A DNA stretch of 64,000 nucleotides, taken from Psococerastis gibbosa (taxonomy: Eukaryota > Arthropoda > Insecta > Psocodea > Psocidae). Positions 57,320-64,000 of the stretch are shown here, in pieces. The stretch spans positions 36,045,419 through 36,109,418 of the forward strand of contig OZ020486.1 in NCBI GenBank assembly GCA_963971405.1, in the 5' to 3' direction. The notes below the pieces were generated by a model. It searched no databases. It had not been told where the DNA came from and saw nothing but the letters and a program-made list of their open reading frames with translations. A program made the position numbers and the translations under genes. Numbering within the stretch: position 1 is the stretch's first letter; every line of letters starts with the position of its first letter.

Positions 57320-60300
57320 TTTAATTAATTTATAATTACATCTAACAAAATTGCATATAATATTACTATGATATACGTGAGGTTAAAATGGCGTATACGA
57401 AATTATGATTCACACTTAATATCACTAGAAAAAATAGCCCTATAGTAAATATGGTAAATACCGCATTTTAAATAAAAGGTGTAGCCTATGAGTTTATGGG
57501 ATATAGCCCCTTAATAAAATTTACTTCATTTTTCAATTTTTGTTCTTTAGGCTCTGACAATGGAAATATCGTAGTTGGCTAAGCAATGTGCTTTACATTT
57601 GGTATGTCAAATCTTGTTATCAATGCCACGATTTTTTTTTATAATCCTTATTTAATAATAATAATAATAAATATGTGTATTAATTTAATTTTCTTATGTC
57701 CAATACGAAGACTCGTACTTAAAATTTAAGTAACGCTTATCTATTTTCTATTATATTGTTGTTTACCTACCTGTCAGCCAATTCAATAATATTCTTTTTT
57801 TTTTTTTTTTTTTGGACGGAGGATACCTGAACTGTAATGTTACATAGTAAGTTGCGATAAACTATGTACAGTCAGTGTATACATGTTTACCCACTGTAGG
57901 TAATGTGCGAGAACTTTCTAGTACTAGACGGCTTATTTTAACATCTTCTCTGCCATTGCCACTGTGGTGAGCCTTTATACAGATATATTATTGCAAACGA
58001 ATTATTTTCTGTGTAAACATAATTTACACACTACTGTATATACTACAATATAAGGTGACATAGATGAAAAAATGTCCTCCTGACCTCACACTAACGGGTA
58101 CATTACATATATACATCCGTAAGGGTAAACACTGCTGTGGGCGTGTTGCTGACCACAACATCCCAAATCGTGCGGTAGTCAAGAGGAGAGGATCCTCCAC
58201 CAGTCTTCAGACCTAGACCCTAAATTGAGGTTGTCGCACCTTTGGTATTTTTTATAGTTAACATATGTACACCATACAGCCTAATATCCAGCTTTCGTTC
58301 TTCATCTTAATTTCAACAATTGCAGTGTTATGTGCAGAGCTTATCATATTAGGTAGGTACTGAACTGAACATGAGTATAAATTTTGACCTTCAAGTCAAG
58401 ACATGGTTGTTTCAGAACATAGCGAGGTTGGGAGTGTTTTAATTAAGTAAACATGATCCAACTTTGCACGGGGAAGGCAACTGTGATTACGATGCTTAGA
58501 AACAATTATGCTTTTATAGGTATAGCAGGGCTCACATGAGATGATCCAAGAATTCACGCCTGAATTATCTCATGTTGATCGATGGGGTATAACTATATGC
58601 TTAGCAGAATCGAAATCTTAGCATTATAGTATATTAGTAGAGAACAGAAGGGGATGAAATTAAATTAATGCTAATTCAATTCTCAATCACGTTCATCTTG
58701 ATTCACTTGCTTCATACGTTGATTATTCAACGGTTGAATATACTAATAGTATTTAGACATACAGTACTGTTCATTATTTTGTTTTTTCATTACTACACGT
58801 TAGGCTCTGACATATTATTTTACAATTTTATCCTACTACCGGAACATATATAGATCATCTTTGCTGTAGAATTTTTATTCCCATTTATACCCAAAATAAA
58901 CGTGTTAAAATATTGTACGTTGGTGCACGTACATGATTACAGATTACATGTAATGTTACAAACACTCATAATTGGAATATCAAAAATGTATATAGACTAT
59001 GATTGGTATTTTTAAGTCTCGTAGTCTGCACGAGAGTTTTGCTGTGTATGATTAGGCGCTTATTTCATTTATCAATATTTCATATTGGAAGTACTTTAAG
59101 TTGGTCATTCTATTGCAGAATATGTTATGGCACTCTTTATTTCCAATGAAGGACTGAAGACTGAAGGAGTCACATCATCTGTACAATAATATAGGGCCTA
59201 GGTTAGAAAGGAAGTTTTAAAAAATCAATAAATCAGCCAAAAGACAATGTGATTTCTTGAAAATATCAACAAATTGCGTCTGCTCGAAACTTGTTGACAT
59301 AGCGTGTAATAGTAAGAGTGGGGGGGGGGGGGGGGCGTCACTTGATTCCTTGAAATTGTGGTGGAGGGTGCGAGTAAATCAGATGAGTGTTCTAAACGGA
59401 TGACCTGAAAAATTGTATCAGAGAAGAGCTAGCTGTCACAAGGGTTCCAGCATCCTCAAGGGCGGCAATTCAGCACTAGGGGCCTTCTTTAATGTGCTAG
59501 GCCACTGCCAAAATGCGTAAAAACTCAATATTTATCCCTTTTATTTCGAAAAACCCCCAGACCCCCCTGGGGTGTGTAATAACGGCTGCAAAAATAATAA
59601 TTTGATTCTGACTGCTGCTGTGCTCACTGCCCCCGGAGATATCCTGTCTGCGCCCCTACAAGGAAGTTTCAAATTGCAACAGACCTATATGCATGGATAA
59701 ATTACATCTACCCCAAAAAACTCAGGACATGATCAAGCTACTCACTTTCCTTGGTTCAATGAGTGGCTTAATAACTGTGTCCCATAATATTGCACAATAT
59801 TTTAGTTTTGATAAATGAAGTACGGTACAATAAGCTAAAATCCTGAAAATCCCAAACTTATAAAAATTGAAAATACCTATATAGTCTACACAGTGCTGTC
59901 TGGTCACATTTGCTCGACTGCCGGCTAACTTTAAATATGTACAGTAGGTATATCGCAACATGAATAATGGTTGTAATACTTTATTGATTTATAAACAAGA
60001 AAAAAAAACTTATCCTATCTAGTCCCATCAACAGAACTCGAACGATAAATAGGCCTATATTTTTAAATTAAAATTTTGGAAATACATTTACCTTACCTTT
60101 ATTTAAGGATTCTACACTAGGCAAGATGTCACAAAATTCCAAAATAAATTCCACAAATCAAAAAACACTGAATAAATGAAGTTCCCTACCAACTGCTCAT
60201 GTCACCCCCTTTTTAACCATCAAACTTAAATTGATGGGAAAAATATTTGTTTTCCCCTTGCTAAATAAAGTTTTTTATGAAAACATTTTTTAAGGGGTAC

Positions 60301-60965
60301 CTATAACATAAATATATGTAAATCTGCATTAAGATAGATTTAAAAAAAAATTGTCAAGTAGCATATTGTATTATAGCCTACTACAACTAATTTATAATCA
60401 GTGTGTGATGAATGGAAAATGGTATAATAAAGATTTCTTTTAAGGCAACAAACGGCCCCGTACCAACTGCCAATGTCGCACGTGGAAATAAAAGCTCCCT
60501 AAGAAAAGCCTCGCTAGGCACCCTAGGAATGAGGAAATGGTGGAACCCGCACGTGCACAAAATACACCACCCCTTAAAAAATATACTCTCGCCATATCCC
60601 ATTGCCTGCCTAACCCGCCATCTAACACCAAACAGTCACGAAACGTGTAACCAGAAACTATAGTGACGTCGCTTCGCGTGGAATTCTACTATCGTGACAC
60701 GTCCATGAAATGCCCATAAAATTCCTATCAACGACTTCAGAAGGTGCCTTCGATGGGCTGGAAAAAATATTACTTTAGCGAGGGAAAATAAAAAATAAAA
60801 CCTCTAACAGATTTAAAGGAATCACTGCTGACAGCGAAACAACATGGTGGTGGGATTAGTTTTTGTTATTTATGCAGGCCTCTCTTATCTGGTGACTTAT
60901 TGGTTTAGGCCTATACTTTCAATACGGTATCATTCTGTGTGATAATATTGAATAGACTCTTAGGC
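57320..60965. other. AT-rich, no gene
   Basis: Contains T18 at about 57795 and a G17 run at about 59320. No exon with good borders was seen. Confidence 0.4.
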
Positions 60966-60968
60966 CTT

Positions 60969-61556
60969 AGGGGCCGTCCATTAATCAAGTGATGTTTTTT
61001 TAAACATTTTTTTAACCACCCCTCCCCATTGGTGATACGTGGTAAGGTTTAAGACTACTAACATCACAAGTATTTTTTAGTACCTTCAAAGAATCTTAAA
61101 ATTTTTATAATATTATTTTTAAATGCAGGTAGCCTATAAAGTATAATGTAATTTATGCTACAATAATTGTAGAAAATTAAGGACCATGATAAAAATGTCT
61201 AGACAGAAAGGTTGCAGGTTGTTTTTGACTGGCATGAAAACAATAATGCAGGAAGGTGTAATCATGCGAAAAAAAATATATTGGACTAGTACATGAACTT
61301 ATTTAATACACATTGTCCTCCGACCACGGATTATCAAGACTTTCTTCAGCACTAACACCAGGATAAGCATCTTGCAAGTCAGTTGTTGGTACTGTGCTTT
61401 GTTGAAGATTTTCGGTTTAGAAATCACGCGTTTAACGAGAAAATAAATACACGTGATATCTCACTATACCCCCCTTCCCCCATTGTGATATTTCGTGATT
61501 TTTTCCTACCCCCCTCCCCCCCCCGTTTCGAACCTCACGTGATTAATGGACGCCTC
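60969..61556. mobile_element. MITE with GGGGCCGTCCATTAATCA ends
   Basis: aggggccgtccattaatcaa and cgtgattaatggacgcctcc. This end is like a widespread invertebrate repeat (ggggccgtccat...). No coding seen. Confidence 0.55.
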
Positions 61557-62065
61557 CTTAAGAGACAGCCGCAGGGGAAACATTATGGGTATATTACAAG
61601 AAGGAATGAAAAAACGCACGGCAATGAGATTCGAACCTGAGTCTCCACCTGTGGTGTGCTGACCACTGGATGCACCAATGCTATATCAAAATGTAGAGGA
61701 ACATTTCTTCTTTCTGCTTATGTGAAAATTATAGCTGTATGAGAGATATTTCAAGTGAAATAATTATGACTGTAGAAAAAATGTATGTGGCTGAATACCT
61801 TACAAGTAAAAAAAATCAAATTTTGTTGGAAATATCGATAATCGAGATAAACGAAAAGGTAAGTCTCTGAGAAGAAATGTTACTCTACATTGTGACGAAC
61901 AATTAATTTGAGGCCACCATTAATCCCGATTGGCCACCGTAATTGAACTTAATTTGTAAAAAAAACAAAAAAAAAACGGATGATACAGAGGATGACAGGG
62001 AGGAGGCCAGGAGCTCAAAAACTGTGATGAGTTCAAAAACTGCCAATTTGTGTTAGTGACTGCCA

Positions 62066-62649
62066 CTTGATGTGCATCAAAATATAGAGAAATGTTGCTT
62101 TTAATGGCTATGACCTTTTTTTATAGGTTAACAAAATTGATATATTTCCTTGAAAATGGATTTTTCTTGAAAAAAAAACCAGCTGAACTCTTAAAAGTCA
62201 CTGCTAAGCTAGCAAGCCACTTCAAAACCCACAAGTCCATGGGGTCATTATTATTTTTTTCGGCTGTGGTTGTTGAGCATTGAAGAAATTAAAGCTACTA
62301 ATTCACTTTTTTTTGTCTTTCCTTTTCTGCGAAACAACGAAGGATTGGTCGGAAACACTTGATGTGCATCAAAATGCAGAGAAATGTTGCTTTTAAGGGC
62401 TATGTATGACCTTTTTTATAGCTTAACAAAATTGATAATTCCTTGAAAATTGATCTTTCTTGAAAAAACAGCCGTCTGATGAACTCTTAAAAGTTACTGC
62501 TAAGCTAGAAAGTCACTTCAAAACCCACAAGGCCATGGGGTCATTATTTTTTTTTTCGGATGTGGTTGTTAAACATTGAAGAAATTAAAGCTACTAATTC
62601 AGTGTTTCTGTCTTTCCTTTTCTGAGAAACAACGAAGGATTGGTCGGAA
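62066..62649. repeat. Tandem duplication of a 292-base unit
   Basis: cttgatgtgcatcaaaat and gaaacaacgaaggattggtc recur at an offset of 292 bases (62066 and 62358). No coding confirmed. Confidence 0.75.
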
Positions 62650-63690
62650 TTGAAAGGAAGGGAGGGAATTTGCAATTAGAACGTGATTAAAGCGACTGTG
62701 GAAGCCGCATCACACTGTTTTAATTGAACCAGATTTATTTGCCTGTCGCCATCTCTGCGGCTGACACTCGTCCAAAACTTTTAGTTGGAAAGCCTCAACA
62801 CGGAAACATTTATTTCACAAAAACGTACAGGGTATTCAATTTAAAATGAGATTGCAAATACTTTAGGGAATGGGACTCGTATTAAGATTTAATTTTTAAT
62901 TTTTGCCGTACGTACCTACCTACGTAGTATATGCCATCAGTGGCAGCGTACACATTAATAAAAATTTAAAAGAATTAATTTGAGTAGTGCACCAAATCTA
63001 TAATTTACAATTGTGGAGAAAATCATGATTGTGCAGATTTTTAATAGAATATGTAGGCCTGCAGCTTATATAGGCCTAGGTCTAATGTGTTTTCTGCATC
63101 AAATGCATTTATATTTTAGTACACATTATAATGCAGTTTTACAATATATGGTATATATGAGGAGGCTGTTTACAAACATTGCCAACTCCAAGTTTTAGAA
63201 TTTTTCAGGAGAGCGGATTTTCTGTTGAAAATTGCATTAAGTTTATAGCTAACCCCAGACTTCTCAGCGCTTCTGTGTGCAATCTGGCTACTTTTGTCAC
63301 TTTATTTTACAACGTGCAGGTGGACATAAAAATTTTCTGCAAGGTCGGATCAAAACCCAATTTTGTGAAAGAAATGGAGTTGGCCACTTTTGTAACCAAG
63401 CTCCTCATATAACACTGACGTTAAATTAACTTTGGTTCAAGAGGTAATCTCCTCGTTATAACCGAAAACAGAGGATACAGAAAAACTGGGCTTGGTGGGA
63501 TTCGAACCTACGCCTAACCGGGGCGTCGGTACTAATTTCGGTTATATTGTAGAACATAATTTGGCATCCAGCAGAAAGCCTTCAATTTTCAAACGTAGTA
63601 CAATTAACATCAAATATCTCGGAAACGTATTTTGATAAAATTATGTTATTTGTATACTTAGCATGGAGGAGCCACAAGAAGGAGATTTTT
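62650..63690. other. AT-rich, no gene called
   Basis: 63179-63412 is open for 77 codons and holds two gccacttttgt-like repeats; judged repeat. Confidence 0.35.
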
Positions 63691-63691
63691 T

Positions 63692-63725
63692 AAGTGTTCC
63701 AAGTGCCATCCTATCGTGGTAGTAC
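63692..63725. mobile_element. MITE fragment, CCACGATAGG family
   Basis: Only one end remains (agtgttccaagtgccatcct). Confidence 0.5.
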
Positions 63726-64000
63726 AATATACATATAAGTGAAATGGTAGAATTTTGTTTTGCTATCGTAAAAAGCGTAGGCGAAGAAAAGTTTTACTTG
63801 AGCTCACATCAAAGTGATGTTATAAAAGCAAAACTACTCGTAAACTACCTGTCTATTTAGTTTTCTCTTCACGATCTTTGAGTTCAGCAAAGAACCTAAA
63901 GCGGTGGATTCATTTGCTGCGACCTTTTGAAGACCTTTTTTAGTTTAAAAAATTCAAAATAGCCTTTGCATAATTTGCGTGAAAATGTAGCACCTACCGG

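Noticed and set aside
1-64000. Bacterial-type features, CRISPR, operons
   Set aside because: Splice sites, SINEs, LINEs and MITEs show animal nuclear DNA; no direct-repeat-spacer array was seen.

Overview
This is a window of eukaryotic nuclear DNA, almost certainly from an invertebrate animal. It is AT-rich, has no operons and only one long reading frame (the broken Penelope-like element), and its candidate coding DNA lies in short GT-AG-bounded exons. It is full of tRNA-derived SINEs, fold-back MITEs with poly-G or poly-C ends, LINE 3' tails and one large Penelope-like element. LINE tails followed by GAA runs and the many Penelope and SINE copies fit an arthropod or another marine invertebrate, but the species cannot be settled from this sequence.

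The best gene content lies at 46.9-57.3 kb on the plus strand. A five-exon Ala/Ser/Gly-rich gene with a small Cys-rich region (46903-54648) is followed by a compact four-exon gene (55461-57317). The second encodes a protein of about 109 residues with a probable signal peptide and four cysteines. Within the two models every junction but one keeps the frame with normal splice sites. The exception is the last junction of the first gene. I recognise neither family. The introns of the first gene hold a SINE, a broken Penelope-like element (about 50.0-52.4 kb) and a MITE split by other insertions. The introns of the second hold two copies of a poly-G MITE.

The rest is mostly repeats with scattered single exons. 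Around 27-28.6 kb a small minus-strand gene (coding exons 27985-28112 and 27552-27679, with a poly-A signal and a possible TATA-driven first exon near 28.4-28.6 kb) meets a possible two-exon plus-strand gene (26974-27438) tail to tail. Possible terminal exons lie at 24047-24221 (+) and 16338-16452 (-). A possible Death-domain-like exon lies at 4416-4574 (+), and other weak exon candidates at 1-135, 13058-13173 and 36076-36211.

Region by region: 0-6 kb LINE tails, a fold-back element and one exon candidate; 6-16 kb SINE and MITE copies, a LINE tail with a GAA run, a 350-base palindrome and a 167-base tandem duplication; 16-23 kb MITEs, SINEs and four LINE tails; 23-30 kb scattered gene pieces; 30-46 kb mostly MITEs, SINEs and unassigned AT-rich DNA; 46-57 kb the two main genes; 57-64 kb AT-rich DNA, one poly-C MITE and a 292-base tandem duplication. 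All gene models were built by eye from splice motifs and frame.
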